DNA of 64,000 bases from Bacteroidales bacterium (GTDB lineage Bacteria > Bacteroidota > Bacteroidia > Bacteroidales > P3). Under the pieces are notes generated by a model. That model saw nothing but the letters and a program-made list of their open reading frames with translations. It did no database searches and was not told the origin of the DNA. This document shows positions 27,926-36,842 of the stretch, piece after piece. Position 1 is the first letter of the stretch. Each line of letters opens with the position of its first letter. Location of the stretch: NCBI GenBank assembly GCA_017647785.1, contig JAGCJW010000006.1, positions 1 to 64,000 on the forward strand. The letters are read 5' to 3'. A program made the position numbers and the translations under genes.

Positions 27926-29192
27926 AAGAATAACACTTATTTTATTATTCATAGTATTTGCTTTTGAATTAGGGGCACAAAATACGATAAGTTCTCCTTA
28001 TTCAAAGTATGGAATAGGAGACAATGTCGGGTTTACAAATACAATTAATGCATCTATGGGAGGAATTCATAATGCCCTTAGAAGAAATAACTTTGTAAAC
28101 CACAAAAATCCTGCTTCTTATACAGCAATAGATACCCAATCCTTTGTATTTGATATAGGATATTATTCAAATAACATTGTTTTACAATCAGGAGAATTAA
28201 AATCTAAAGGTAATACAGGAGGTATTTCTCATATATTATTCGCTTTTCCATTAAGTAAAACTATAAAGATGGCAGGGGGAATTTTACCAGTATCAGTTAT
28301 AGACTTTTCTGCATCTGAAAGTTTTCCTGCAGATACCATAGTAGGATCTCATAAGCTTACTTACGATGGGGAAGGTGGAGTGAATAAAGCAATGTTAGGT
28401 ATAGCTTATCAGCCATCGTTTTGGGATAATTTATCAATAGGACTAAATGCAGAATACTTGTTTGGAAATTATTATAGAAGTTCTACATTGACTTTTCCAG
28501 ATTCAGCAAATATGCTTTCATCGAGAGTAGAATCAAACTATTCTATATCTGCATTTAATTTCAATTTTGGGTTGCAATATTTTCAAAAATTTGCTAACGA
28601 AGACCAAGTAACAATAGGATTAAATTATGTGTTACCAGCAAATTTACCTACAAATAATCAATACAGACATTATACCTTCTCAACAAGTGCAGCAGTGGAA
28701 ATACTAAGAGATTCAATAAATTATGAAAATACTACAGGAGAAATTAAACTTCCTCAAACAATGGGTATTGGACTTTCTTATGAACGTCCAAATAAGTTTT
28801 TAGCGGGATTTGATTTGGGTTATGCACAATGGTCTGATTTTACTTTGCAAGGCATTACTTATGAATCATTATTGCAAGATAACTATACAATCAATGTGGG
28901 CTTTGAATATAAACCTAATATATATGGAAATTATTTAGAGAAACTTGCGTATAGATTAGGATTTAATTATGAAACGGGAGTAATTACACTACGCAATACC
29001 AATATATCTCAAATGGGAATCTCCTTAGGTTTTGGTTTACCGATAAAGAAGCAAGGAACACATGTTAATTTATATCTTGAGTATGGAAAAAGAGGAACAA
29101 CTGAAAATAATCTAATAAGAGAAGATTATTTTAGAGTAGGAGTTTCTTTCTCTGCAAGAGATAGATGGTTTTTTAAAAGAAAATATCAATAA
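27918..29192 (+). CDS. Outer-membrane beta-barrel protein, FadL-like
   Basis: A 424-residue exported protein with a signal peptide (LILLFIVFAFELGAQ). The mature protein starts NTISSPYSKYGIGD, a Bacteroidetes-typical N-terminus, and consists of alternating amphipathic beta strands with Gly and aromatic girdles (FNFNFGLQYF, YLFGNYYRSS, SLGFGLPI), ending in a strand with terminal aromatic residues. It resembles FadL/OmpP1-type barrels, though transport specificity cannot be read. It overlaps coaX by 8 nt and precedes a TPR protein and lptC, a conserved gene run in the phylum. Confidence 0.75.
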   Translation: MYKRITLILLFIVFAFELGAQNTISSPYSKYGIGDNVGFTNTINASMGGIHNALRRNNFVNHKNPASYTAIDTQSFVFDIGYYSNNIVLQSGELKSKGNTGGISHILFAFPLSKTIKMAGGILPVSVIDFSASESFPADTIVGSHKLTYDGEGGVNKAMLGIAYQPSFWDNLSIGLNAEYLFGNYYRSSTLTFPDSANMLSSRVESNYSISAFNFNFGLQYFQKFANEDQVTIGLNYVLPANLPTNNQYRHYTFSTSAAVEILRDSINYENTTGEIKLPQTMGIGLSYERPNKFLAGFDLGYAQWSDFTLQGITYESLLQDNYTINVGFEYKPNIYGNYLEKLAYRLGFNYETGVITLRNTNISQMGISLGFGLPIKKQGTHVNLYLEYGKRGTTENNLIREDYFRVGVSFSARDRWFFKRKYQ

Positions 29193-29207
29193 AATAAATA
29201 ATAAAGA

Positions 29208-30587
29208 ATGAAGAAAATAGCTTTAATTGCAGCTGTTATAACAGCGATGTTTTGTGCAACGACAGTAAACGCACAAAAATTTGGAAAAACACCGGAAGAC
29301 AGTACAGCATGTATAATGAACAACTCATTATACCAAGAATTTTACAAACAAAAAAATTACAAAGATGCGTATGAACCATGGACAAAAGTAGTAGCTCATT
29401 GTCCACAATATCACGTAAACACATACATTAGAGGAGCGAACATCTTGAAAACAATGATTGCAACAGCCCCTAATGTTGAAATGAGAAACAAATACATAGA
29501 TGAGTATTTAGCATTGCAAGACATAAGAAGCCAAGCTTTTGGAGAAGAATACAATAACATTGCGCAAAAAGCTAAAATCTTATCAGAATATCGCCCTAAC
29601 CAAACAGAGCAAATTTTAAATTGGTTTAAAGAAGCCGCACAAAAGGGAGGAAAACAATTAGACGCACAATATTGTCCATTGTATGTTGAAGCAGCAGTAA
29701 AACACTTAGCTGCAATAAAAGCAAGTGCAGATCAAATGGATATACTATTTGATGCATACGATTATGCTTCAGAAACATTGGAAGGGATATTAAAAACTTC
29801 TAAAGCAGAATTAGAACAAGCACAAGCATCAGGAAATGCTAAAACAATAAAGAAGATTGAAACAAATATTAAAAATGCACAAAGCTACCTTGCTTTAACA
29901 GAACAAATCATAGAACCTTTTGCTTCTTGTGATAAAATTATTCCTATTTACGAACCAAAATTTGCAGCAAATCCTAACGATGTAGAATTATTGAGAAAAA
30001 TCACTACAAACTTAGATCGTAAGAAATGTACAAAATCAGAACTATTCTTCCAAGCAACAGAGAACTTACATAAATTAGAACCAAATGCAAAATCAGCATT
30101 TATGATGGGACAAATGTTAGTTGAGAAAGAAAGATATGAAGAAGCAGTGCCTTATTTTGAAGAAGCAATTAGCAAATTTGAAGATAATGAATCAAAAGCA
30201 AAAGCTTCATTCTTATTAGCAACAGCTTATATGAATGCAGGACAATATGGTTCAGCTCGTACAGCAGCTTATAAAGTAGCAGAATATGACAAATCATTAG
30301 AAGGAAAAGCAGTTTTAATGGTGGCGAATATGTACTTGAAAAGCTCAGTTTCTTGTGCATCGCATGGAGGAAAAATCAGAGGAGCAGCTTGGGCAGCATA
30401 CGATGAAGCAGCAAGGGTTAAAAATATTGACCCAAGCCTTGCAGAAGATGCTCAAAGAGTAATGAATGCTGCACGTTCTCAATGGCCATTAAAAGCAGAT
30501 ATGTTCTTTAACTCTATAAATCCAGGTGACGGATACACTGTTGGATGTTGGATAGGAAAAGGAACAACAGCAAGATCTAGAGATTAA
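29208..30587 (+). CDS. Periplasmic TPR-repeat protein
   Basis: A 459-residue exported protein (signal MKKIALIAAVITAMFCATTVNAQ, in part) made almost entirely of helices. Tetratricopeptide-like pairs are seen at about residues 45-70 (YKDAYEPWTKVVAHCP) and most clearly at 290-350 (ALKKERYEEAVPYFEEA-like: MLVEKERYEEAVPYFEEAI, then AKASFLLATAYMNAG). TPR folds mediate protein contacts, so this is probably a scaffold in the envelope. Codon choice is biased towards C-ending codons, suggesting high expression. Its neighbours are the FadL-like barrel and lptC; co-conservation suggests a shared role in envelope biogenesis, which is inference. Confidence 0.8.
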   Translation: MKKIALIAAVITAMFCATTVNAQKFGKTPEDSTACIMNNSLYQEFYKQKNYKDAYEPWTKVVAHCPQYHVNTYIRGANILKTMIATAPNVEMRNKYIDEYLALQDIRSQAFGEEYNNIAQKAKILSEYRPNQTEQILNWFKEAAQKGGKQLDAQYCPLYVEAAVKHLAAIKASADQMDILFDAYDYASETLEGILKTSKAELEQAQASGNAKTIKKIETNIKNAQSYLALTEQIIEPFASCDKIIPIYEPKFAANPNDVELLRKITTNLDRKKCTKSELFFQATENLHKLEPNAKSAFMMGQMLVEKERYEEAVPYFEEAISKFEDNESKAKASFLLATAYMNAGQYGSARTAAYKVAEYDKSLEGKAVLMVANMYLKSSVSCASHGGKIRGAAWAAYDEAARVKNIDPSLAEDAQRVMNAARSQWPLKADMFFNSINPGDGYTVGCWIGKGTTARSRD

Positions 30588-30617
30588 TAAATTATCATAT
30601 ACTCAATAAGTATAAGT

Positions 30618-31169
30618 ATGAGAAAGTATATATTTGTGAAATTATTACTTGTATTTGCTTTCTCATACTTTTTTTTCGCTTGTAGCAAAACTACTTCCTC
30701 TCAACCAAAAACGGAAGATAATAATTCTCCTTCGCAAATAATAAATGACGCACACCTATTGCGTAGCTCTGATGGAATAGTTGATACGGAATTATTCTCA
30801 AAAAAAATAGAGATTTACAACTATCCTGATAGTTCAAAAATGATTTTTCCTCAAGGATTAGAGGTGAAATTTATCAATTCAGACAAAACAATAAAAGCAA
30901 TTCTTACATCACTTTACGCAGAAAGCCTTTCAAATAATCTATACTACCTAAAAGATAGCGTAGTCATTGTAAACTATAAAGATATGGATACAATCTATTG
31001 TCAAGATTTGTATTGGATACAAGATTCTGCAATAGTAAGAACAGATTTACCTCTTAGACGACATAGTAAAGGAGGAATTGATTATGCTAAAGGCCTAAGA
31101 GCAAGAGATGATTTTGATAGCGTAACAGTTAAAAACCCTTACGGAGTACAAAAAGTAAACGAAGAATAA
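30618..31169 (+). CDS. lptC: LPS export lipoprotein-like protein LptC
   Basis: Part of the Lpt bridge that moves lipopolysaccharide from the inner to the outer membrane. The 183-residue protein has one N-terminal membrane segment ending in FFAC (Cys 22), so it may be lipidated, as in other members of this phylum. The body has the LptC beta-jellyroll pattern: NDAHLLRSSDGIVDTELFSKKIEIYNYPD (quoted in part), a KMIFPQGLEVKF strand, TIYCQDLYW and a final basic segment. Partner LptB is encoded 10 kb away at 41103. It is the last gene of the coaX cluster. Confidence 0.87.
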   Translation: MRKYIFVKLLLVFAFSYFFFACSKTTSSQPKTEDNNSPSQIINDAHLLRSSDGIVDTELFSKKIEIYNYPDSSKMIFPQGLEVKFINSDKTIKAILTSLYAESLSNNLYYLKDSVVIVNYKDMDTIYCQDLYWIQDSAIVRTDLPLRRHSKGGIDYAKGLRARDDFDSVTVKNPYGVQKVNEE

Positions 31170-31180
31170 TTCGAAACCCT

Positions 31181-31654
31181 TTATCGTTTTCTTAAAACGT
31201 AGTTTTGCTTTTTTAAAGGCTTATCTGTTAAGAACACAAAACCAAAATCAAAAAAATCAGAGCAAATCTTAAAATCTTGATTTGCTTGTAAAGATTTCCA
31301 TAAATTGTAATTAGATTTGTTTTTATAAATACCCTCAATCACAATAGCAGTATTGGAGGAGTAAGACTTGAAATTCTCTATACAATCCAAAGAAAAATCA
31401 TCTTTTTTTACATAAACTACTTCAATATCCTGCGACTTAAAATATTGAAAAGCCTTAAACAAAAACTTTCTTAAAGACTTACTCTTAGGAATAATGTTTT
31501 TTAATTTAGAATCGAAATAAATATCCTTAGATTTGCAAGGTTTCTTTAAACCATTTACAAAAAAGTCAAACATAAAAGGCGAATGCAAAGAATATTCGTC
31601 TTTGGCTTTAAATTTGTAACAAGTATAACTTTTCAGAAAGAATAAAAAATCCAT
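31181..31654 (-). CDS. Shortened relative of the Bacteroidetes HSPF-type methyltransferase family
   Basis: A 157-residue protein. The N-terminus has the motif SLHSPFMFDFF (about 22-32) and the C-terminus has DFFDFGFVFLTDKPLKKQNYVLR, both known from a class I SAM-dependent methyltransferase family of about 230-260 residues in this phylum. The middle of that family, with a glycine-rich ExGxxxG SAM-binding loop and an acidic D-x-D/N-G-x-H region, is absent: the ends are joined by about 95 residues without it. NTAIVIEGIYKNKSNYNLW corresponds to the segment normally before the C-terminus. So it is either a decayed gene or a non-catalytic remnant with an intact frame. Family assignment is from memory of motifs. 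Confidence 0.6.
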   Translation of the reverse strand: MDFLFFLKSYTCYKFKAKDEYSLHSPFMFDFFVNGLKKPCKSKDIYFDSKLKNIIPKSKSLRKFLFKAFQYFKSQDIEVVYVKKDDFSLDCIENFKSYSSNTAIVIEGIYKNKSNYNLWKSLQANQDFKICSDFFDFGFVFLTDKPLKKQNYVLRKR

Positions 31655-31658
31655 AACG

Positions 31659-31689
31659 TTTGCGAAATTACAAAATTTAATTATTTTTG
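31659..31689 (+). promoter_or_regulatory. Promoter of the C_GCAxxG_C_C gene
   Basis: TTTG at 31659-31662, exactly 19 nt, then TATTTTTG at 31682-31689, an exact consensus match. It lies 23 nt before the start codon. Confidence 0.65.
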
Positions 31690-31712
31690 CGGGAAATTAA
31701 AACCAAAAAATT

Positions 31713-32129
31713 ATGGTAAACATAGAAGAACGAGTAGAATTAGCAAGAAAATATCACAATGAAGGCTATAATTGCGCCCAATCAGTCGTTATGGCGTACA
31801 GCGATTTGTTGCCAATAGACAAGAATATTGCAGAAAAACTCTCCTTACCTTTTGGAAGAGGACTCGCAGGCTTTAAAGAAGTGTGTGGTTGCGTATCAGC
31901 AATGAGCCTACTTGTAGGAATGCTTTTGCAATATCAAAAACAAAATCCCGAAAACAAAGACTATTTTGCAATGGTGCAAACAATGGGAGAAAAATTCCAC
32001 GAAGAAAATGGAGAAATTGTTTGTAAAAAACTACTTGGCTTAGAGCCTGGAAGCACCAAAGCAAAGAAACCTTGTAACGATTATGTAGCTTGTGCTGCTA
32101 GAATAGTAGGAGAAACTCTTTTGAGGTAG
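31713..32129 (+). CDS. C_GCAxxG_C_C family protein
   Basis: A 138-residue cytoplasmic protein of the redox-associated C_GCAxxG_C_C family (PF09719). Its cysteines lie in NCAQSVV (about residue 23), VCGCVSAM (about 55-57), EIVCKKL, PCNDYVACAAR. The LPFGRGLAGFKEVCG core is the family signature and may bind a metal or iron-sulfur cluster. The enzymatic role is undefined in the literature I know. It is a single-gene transcript with its own promoter and terminator. Confidence 0.88.
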   Translation: MVNIEERVELARKYHNEGYNCAQSVVMAYSDLLPIDKNIAEKLSLPFGRGLAGFKEVCGCVSAMSLLVGMLLQYQKQNPENKDYFAMVQTMGEKFHEENGEIVCKKLLGLEPGSTKAKKPCNDYVACAARIVGETLLR

Positions 32130-32157
32130 ATTTGCTAAAAATAAAACAAAGAAACAA

Positions 32158-32203
32158 AAAAATAACTCTTAGAATTAGTAAATTATTTCTAAGAGTTATT
32201 TTT
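32158..32203. terminator. Bidirectional terminator, perfect 17-bp stem
   Basis: Arms 32158-32174 and 32187-32203 are perfectly complementary with a 12-nt loop and A-rich/T-rich flanks. It lies between the convergent C_GCAxxG_C_C gene and the beta-barrel gene. Confidence 0.85.
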
Positions 32204-32219
32204 TTTAAACGAAGAGTTA

Positions 32220-32837
32220 TTATCTTCTTGCTTTATGAAAGTCGAGTGGCATACCTATTGAGACTTCAAATGCCGGCATTTTTAATTTTAAATCGTTGGT
32301 ACTGCTATTTACGTTTCTAGTAGGTAGTCGGTAAGTAAAGGCTAAGGAAGTGTTGTATAGGACCCCTTTTATTTTGATTGGGATATATCCAACGGAATGA
32401 GTAATTGCATTTACGGAAGAAGGAAATTCGTTTTGTGTATCTGTGTTTTCAAAGCAGTATATGCCATTAAAACCACCTATTCCCACAGAAAAAGAAAGCA
32501 TAGCAAAAAGATCTTCTTTGTCGTAGATGAGATTGTATCCTAATAAAAAGGCACACTCTGTTGAAGTCATAGATTGTCCAAATTTACCTTCAGTTGCAAT
32601 CATTGAAGTGCTTAATGCTAAATCCCACTCAAAAGATAGTCCTATTTTTTTGTAAATAGATATATATCTGCAGCCAATTCCTGCATTCCAAGAAGGGATT
32701 TCTTGTTCAAGAACTTTATTGTTATTTGCTCCAAACGAGAAATCAACGTATGGTTCTATTATATTCATTGTTCTCTTTTCTTGTGCGAGAAGATTTAGTG
32801 AGCAAAATAATGCTACTAAAAAGAATATTTTTTTCAT
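32220..32837 (-). CDS. Outer-membrane beta-barrel protein
   Basis: A 205-residue exported protein with a signal peptide ending NLLAQ (residue 19). The mature part is a run of amphipathic beta strands (PYVDFSFGAN, LSFEWDLALS, CAFLLGYNLIY, LSFSVGIGGF, SLAFTYRLPT) consistent with a small eight-stranded barrel. No family can be named. It is downstream of the sugar transferase gene by 33 nt on the same strand and may be co-transcribed with it. Confidence 0.7.
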   Translation of the reverse strand: MKKIFFLVALFCSLNLLAQEKRTMNIIEPYVDFSFGANNNKVLEQEIPSWNAGIGCRYISIYKKIGLSFEWDLALSTSMIATEGKFGQSMTSTECAFLLGYNLIYDKEDLFAMLSFSVGIGGFNGIYCFENTDTQNEFPSSVNAITHSVGYIPIKIKGVLYNTSLAFTYRLPTRNVNSSTNDLKLKMPAFEVSIGMPLDFHKARR

Positions 32838-32870
32838 ATTTCTACTATTTTGTGTGTTTATTCAAAGGTT

Positions 32871-34280
32871 TTACTTTCCTCTTCCTTGAATTATTATTAT
32901 TGCTGTGTAGAATAGAATTTTTATGTCAGTGGAAAGAGACAAGTTTTCCATGTAGATAAGATCGTATTTCAGTCTTTCCACCATTTCATCAACCGATTCG
33001 GCATATCCATACTTTACTTGTCCCCAAGAAGTTATTCCTGGCTTTACTCTATGTAAAAGTCTGTATTCGGGAGCCTTTTGAACGATTTGGTCAATGAAGA
33101 ATTGGCGTTCTGGACGTGGCCCTACGATACTCATTGTGCCTTTAAGAACGTTGTAAAACTGTGGAATTTCGTCTAATCTCACCTTTCTCATAAATCGACC
33201 AAAAGGTGTAATTCTTGGGTCTTTGTCTCCGCTTGATAGCATTGGTCCATTGTTTTCGGCATTTGTGTACATAGAACGGAATTTGTGCATATAGAATGGT
33301 TTTCCCTTGTAACCAATTCTTTCTTGCTTGTAAAAAATTGGTCCTTTGCTTGTTGAATACACAATGATTGCCGTAATTATGTAAACAGGTGAAAGGATTA
33401 TTATAGCAATTAGGGAAATTACGATGTCAAATATACGTTTTAGAATTTGTTGCCAAGGATCCATTAGTCCATGTGTTACAGATATTAAAGGGGTGTTAAA
33501 TATTGCGTTTGATTTTACGTTACCCATTAAAATATCTCTTCTGTCTGCTGGCATTTTTATTTCAACATCTTGTCCTGCAAGGCAGATTATGTCAAATATT
33601 TCGTTTTCTTCTTCTTGCTCTAAGGCAACTATTATTTCTTCTATTTTGTATTGTTCTATTATTTCGGTTAGTTGGCTGATTTGTCCTAAGTGTTGCAAAT
33701 CCGAAAAATTAGTTGGATTTCCACTTTTGTTTAAAAAACCAATAATTTTATTGCCTGAGGAAATCTCTTGGCTTTGTAGGTCTTGGTAAATCTTCGATGC
33801 TTTTTCTCCATCGCCGATTATGATTGTTGGAAAGTATATTTTGTTTGAGTGAACGTTAAATACTTTTTTTGAAGTTATGATAAGACGTGGAATATATGTT
33901 AAAACAAAATGAATGGAAAAGAGAATGAAGAATGAGATATAGTAATTCTTGTATGTTTGTACATTGTCATCAAGTAGTAATGCAAAGAAAATGATTACTA
34001 CTCCAACGAAGCAAGAAAATAAGGTTTGAATTAAATCTTTTAAACGTGCTTTTTTGTATATTTTTTGATAGTATCCTTGTACGTAATAGAGGGATAACCA
34101 AAATATAGGTATAATTGCCAGTCCGTAATAGAAATTATTGTCTGCGAAGACTGCATTTATATCCTCAAAATTGCCTGATTCTATGCTTGTTTTTCTGAAA
34201 ATGAAAAACAAACTCCAAGCTAACATAGAAGATAAAGCGTCACTTATTATGTATTTAAGTGTTTGCGTAGTCTTGTTCAT
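32871..34280 (-). CDS. Undecaprenyl-phosphate sugar phosphotransferase (WbaP/WcaJ family)
   Basis: A 469-residue inner-membrane enzyme that starts O-antigen or capsule repeat units by moving a sugar-1-phosphate to undecaprenyl phosphate. There are four N-terminal membrane segments (about residues 10-120), a cytoplasmic nucleotide-binding-like domain (140-250) and a fifth hydrophobic helix (about 285). The catalytic bacterial sugar transferase domain follows, with KRIFDIVIS, SKGPIFYKQERIG, MHKFRSMY, LDEIPQFYNVLKG and MSIVGPRPE. In relatives with T9SS the same class of enzyme builds the LPS that anchors secreted cargo; that link is inference. Which sugar is transferred cannot be told. Confidence 0.92.
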   Translation of the reverse strand: MNKTTQTLKYIISDALSSMLAWSLFFIFRKTSIESGNFEDINAVFADNNFYYGLAIIPIFWLSLYYVQGYYQKIYKKARLKDLIQTLFSCFVGVVIIFFALLLDDNVQTYKNYYISFFILFSIHFVLTYIPRLIITSKKVFNVHSNKIYFPTIIIGDGEKASKIYQDLQSQEISSGNKIIGFLNKSGNPTNFSDLQHLGQISQLTEIIEQYKIEEIIVALEQEEENEIFDIICLAGQDVEIKMPADRRDILMGNVKSNAIFNTPLISVTHGLMDPWQQILKRIFDIVISLIAIIILSPVYIITAIIVYSTSKGPIFYKQERIGYKGKPFYMHKFRSMYTNAENNGPMLSSGDKDPRITPFGRFMRKVRLDEIPQFYNVLKGTMSIVGPRPERQFFIDQIVQKAPEYRLLHRVKPGITSWGQVKYGYAESVDEMVERLKYDLIYMENLSLSTDIKILFYTAIIIIQGRGK

Positions 34281-34305
34281 GAAAATCTTGAGATTAGATT
34301 AGTGG

Positions 34306-35223
34306 TTATTTGTTAGGATATTGAACAAATTTTATGTTGTCAATGTGTATAAAAGAATTATTTATATTATTTGGATTAAAGGCTTCTATATATATTTTAA
34401 AGGTTGTAGGATAGCCCAAAGTGTTCCATACTTTTGACAATAAAATATAAGCTTTTTCCCACTTCCCACTTTGAGGAGGTGTTAGCCTTACTGCGCTTAT
34501 GTATTTGTATGCTTCTTCAGATTGGCTGCGTCCATACATACCTATCTCAAATGGTATGTTAGAATAATAATCAACCTCTAATATTATTCCGTTTGTGTTG
34601 TTACAATAAATGGAATCTATAGTAATAAATTTGTTATGTCCACCATCTTCAAAATAAATTGCTCCGCAATGATTACCATATTTTACACTATCGTTTATTA
34701 TTGTCATTGGGAGAGGTTCTGCTCCTACTACATCTGCTTGTTCAAAATTTACAAAATAGTTTTCAAAGGTTTCTTTTAAAGGGATACTGCATTTATTAGT
34801 ATACATTATAGGTTTAGGTTCTATAACTATTTCTTGACCAGGAATTAAATCAAGATTATCTGTATACGTTGTATAGAAAACATATTCTTCTCTCATATTA
34901 TTCATACGGTTATAAATAATACCAGGTCTTAAATCAATTTTATGTTCTCCTTCTTTTAAGATAGGGAATGAGCAAGAGAAAGAAGAGTCTGCTTCTAAGT
35001 GTAAAGGATATGCTCCTATCCAATCATTATCAACATAAACCCATACATCTCTTATGTCAGAGGTAAGTAAATCTTCTGATTGAGAAAAAGTGAAGTTTGG
35101 GTTTTCTTCAAGATAAAATCCTTTAAAATTTATGTATGCTGGGATTTCTTGACCTCCTTCAAAGTTATCGCAAGAAGATAACATTAATACTGAAAGTATT
35201 GCTAAAACAAGTGCTCTTTTCAT
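34306..35223 (-). CDS. Surface or periplasmic lipoprotein of unknown function
   Basis: A 305-residue lipoprotein, with start at ATG 35223 giving the signal RALVLAILSVLMLSSC (Cys 18); the longer frame from 35247 would spoil it. Residues 25-150 form a domain with strands and a GAYPLHLEADSSF segment, and the second half (160-305) resembles a carbohydrate-binding-type jellyroll with HIDNIKFVQYPNK at the end, a pattern seen in many Bacteroidetes surface lipoproteins. I do not recognise a family. It is 25 nt upstream of the sugar transferase on the same strand, so both are probably one transcript. Confidence 0.72.
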   Translation of the reverse strand: MKRALVLAILSVLMLSSCDNFEGGQEIPAYINFKGFYLEENPNFTFSQSEDLLTSDIRDVWVYVDNDWIGAYPLHLEADSSFSCSFPILKEGEHKIDLRPGIIYNRMNNMREEYVFYTTYTDNLDLIPGQEIVIEPKPIMYTNKCSIPLKETFENYFVNFEQADVVGAEPLPMTIINDSVKYGNHCGAIYFEDGGHNKFITIDSIYCNNTNGIILEVDYYSNIPFEIGMYGRSQSEEAYKYISAVRLTPPQSGKWEKAYILLSKVWNTLGYPTTFKIYIEAFNPNNINNSFIHIDNIKFVQYPNK

Positions 35224-35244
35224 ATTCAAAAAATTATCTGTCTG

Positions 35245-35252
35245 CAAAAGTA
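35245..35252 (-). promoter_or_regulatory. -7 box of the lipoprotein-sugar transferase transcript
   Basis: TACTTTTG on the minus strand, 21 nt upstream of the lipoprotein start; exact to TAnnTTTG. It is divergent from the pcm promoter 22 nt away. Confidence 0.5.
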
Positions 35253-35273
35253 CAAATTATTTTAAATATTTTG

Positions 35274-35281
35274 TATCTTTG
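35274..35281 (+). promoter_or_regulatory. -7 box of pcm promoter
   Basis: TATCTTTG, 36 nt before the pcm start; exact to TAnnTTTG. No TTTG at the expected -33 position. Confidence 0.5.
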
Positions 35282-35317
35282 CTCTTCGTTTTGTAAATAA
35301 AATCAATATTTAGAAGT

Positions 35318-35965
35318 ATGTTTGTTGATAGCTATAAGCATAAGGGTATGCGGCGTTTGATGATTAAGGCTTTGCAGGAAAAAGGAATCTCTGATCAAAG
35401 GGTTTTGGAAGCAATGAACGAGGTTCCAAGGCATTTCTTTTTGGATTCTTCATTAGATGTGTTAGCATACGAGGATAGAGCTTTAGAAATTTTATGTAAA
35501 CAAACTATTTCTCAGCCTTCAACTGTAGCTTTTCAAACTCAATTACTTGATGTTTCTCCTTTTCAGAAAGTGTTAGAGATAGGGACTGGTTCTGGTTATC
35601 AAACGAGTGTACTTTGTAAGATGAAAGCGAGGGTTTTTACTATAGAGCGATTTAAACCATTGCATAATTCTGCTCAAATAATGTTTGATGTATTGAAAGT
35701 TAGTCCACAATGCTTTTTTGGGGATGGTTATTTGGGACTTCCTGCTTTTGCTCCATTTGATAGAATTCTAATTACTTGTGCAGCGCCGTCCATTCCTAAA
35801 GTTCTTGTTAATCAGTTGAAAGTTGGAGGTGTTATGGTTGCTCCTATTGGAGAAGAATCTCAGATTATGTATAGAATACAAAAAAATTCAGATTCAGAGA
35901 TTGATATACAATCGTATGGGGAATTTAAGTTTGTCCCAATGTTAAAAGAAAGGAAATTTTGTTAG
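35318..35965 (+). CDS. pcm: Protein-L-isoaspartate O-methyltransferase
   Basis: Methylates isoaspartyl residues so that aged proteins can be repaired. The 215-residue protein shows RVLEAMNEVPRHFF (family signature), QTISQPSTVAFQTQLL, the SAM motif VLEIGTGSGYQT, and FFGDGYLGLP with APFDRILITCAAP. All catalytic segments are present. It starts at 35318 with MFVDSYKHKGMRRLM and stands divergent to the lipoprotein gene; the next gene begins 47 nt later from its own promoter. Confidence 0.94.
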   Translation: MFVDSYKHKGMRRLMIKALQEKGISDQRVLEAMNEVPRHFFLDSSLDVLAYEDRALEILCKQTISQPSTVAFQTQLLDVSPFQKVLEIGTGSGYQTSVLCKMKARVFTIERFKPLHNSAQIMFDVLKVSPQCFFGDGYLGLPAFAPFDRILITCAAPSIPKVLVNQLKVGGVMVAPIGEESQIMYRIQKNSDSEIDIQSYGEFKFVPMLKERKFC

Positions 35966-35988
35966 GAGCTTATTTTTTTGTAATTTTG
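35958..35988 (+). promoter_or_regulatory. Promoter of the GT5-like / DUF4270 genes
   Basis: TTTG at 35958-35961, exactly 19 nt, then TAATTTTG at 35981-35988, exact consensus. It is partly inside the pcm 3' end and 24 nt upstream of the start codon. Confidence 0.65.
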
Positions 35989-36012
35989 CATATTATATTC
36001 AATTAATAAACA

Positions 36013-36831
36013 ATGGTAAAAACGAAAGTTTTATATGTCAATCAAGAAGTGTTTCCTTATTTGGAATCAGGATTGGCAAATGTTGGAAGATATCTTCCGC
36101 AAAGTATTCAAGAAAAAGGTAAGGAAGTAAGATTGTTTATGCCTAAATTTGGAGGTGTAAATGAGAGAAAAAATCAATTACATGAGGTTATTCGTTTATC
36201 TGGAATGAATTTAATAATTGATGATAGTGATCATCAATTAATTATAAAGGTTGCGTCTATTCAATCTGCTAGAATGCAAGTCTATTTCATAGATAACGAA
36301 GATTATTTTCAAAGAAAAGCAAATGCTCTTGATGCTGATGGGAACTTGTTTGAAGATAATGATGAAAGGATTATGTTCTATGCAAGAGGAGTGTTAGAAA
36401 CAATCAAAAAACTTAGTTGGAAGCCAAATGTTATTCATTGCGTAGGGTGGTTCTCTGCACTTTTGCCTTTTTATGTAAAAAGGACAGAATATAAAAATAA
36501 TCCTTTCTTTAATGATAGTAAGATTGTTCTTAGTTTGTTTAATGATGAGTGGCAAGGAAGTTTGGATGCGTCTTTCTTAAAAAAATTAAAAATGGAAGGT
36601 GGAACTCAAAAAGACTGGAAGTTTTATAAAGAACCAACTTATCTTAATTTGATGAAGGCTGCTATTATGTATTCTGATGCTATTGTTGTTGCAGAAGAAG
36701 GTGTAAAACCAGAATTGATAGAATTTGCAGTAGCAAACAAGAAGCAAGTAATAGAGTATGCATCATTTGATGAACAAAAAGTCTTGATAGATAATCTTTA
36801 TGATAGTTTGGCCGTTATAGATGAAGATTAA
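36013..36831 (+). CDS. Glycogen/starch synthase N-domain protein (GT5, catalytic half only)
   Basis: A 272-residue protein homologous to the N-terminal Rossmann domain of GT5 glycogen synthases: LYVNQEVFPYLESGLANVGRYLP is the usual acceptor region and NVIHCVGWFSALLPFY corresponds to the HxHDWQ segment (here HCVGW). The canonical KTGGL motif is replaced by LESGLAN. The C-terminal GT-B domain with the ADP-glucose site is missing altogether, so the protein is unlikely to make glycogen. Stand-alone forms of this domain next to a DUF4270 lipoprotein are known in Bacteroidetes, so the length is not a local truncation. Function unknown. Confidence 0.82.
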   Translation: MVKTKVLYVNQEVFPYLESGLANVGRYLPQSIQEKGKEVRLFMPKFGGVNERKNQLHEVIRLSGMNLIIDDSDHQLIIKVASIQSARMQVYFIDNEDYFQRKANALDADGNLFEDNDERIMFYARGVLETIKKLSWKPNVIHCVGWFSALLPFYVKRTEYKNNPFFNDSKIVLSLFNDEWQGSLDASFLKKLKMEGGTQKDWKFYKEPTYLNLMKAAIMYSDAIVVAEEGVKPELIEFAVANKKQVIEYASFDEQKVLIDNLYDSLAVIDED

Positions 36832-36842
36832 AAGTACAAAGT

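Noticed and set aside
32132-32320. Plus-strand frame of 62 residues
   Set aside because: It runs through a strong terminator and is antisense to the beta-barrel gene.
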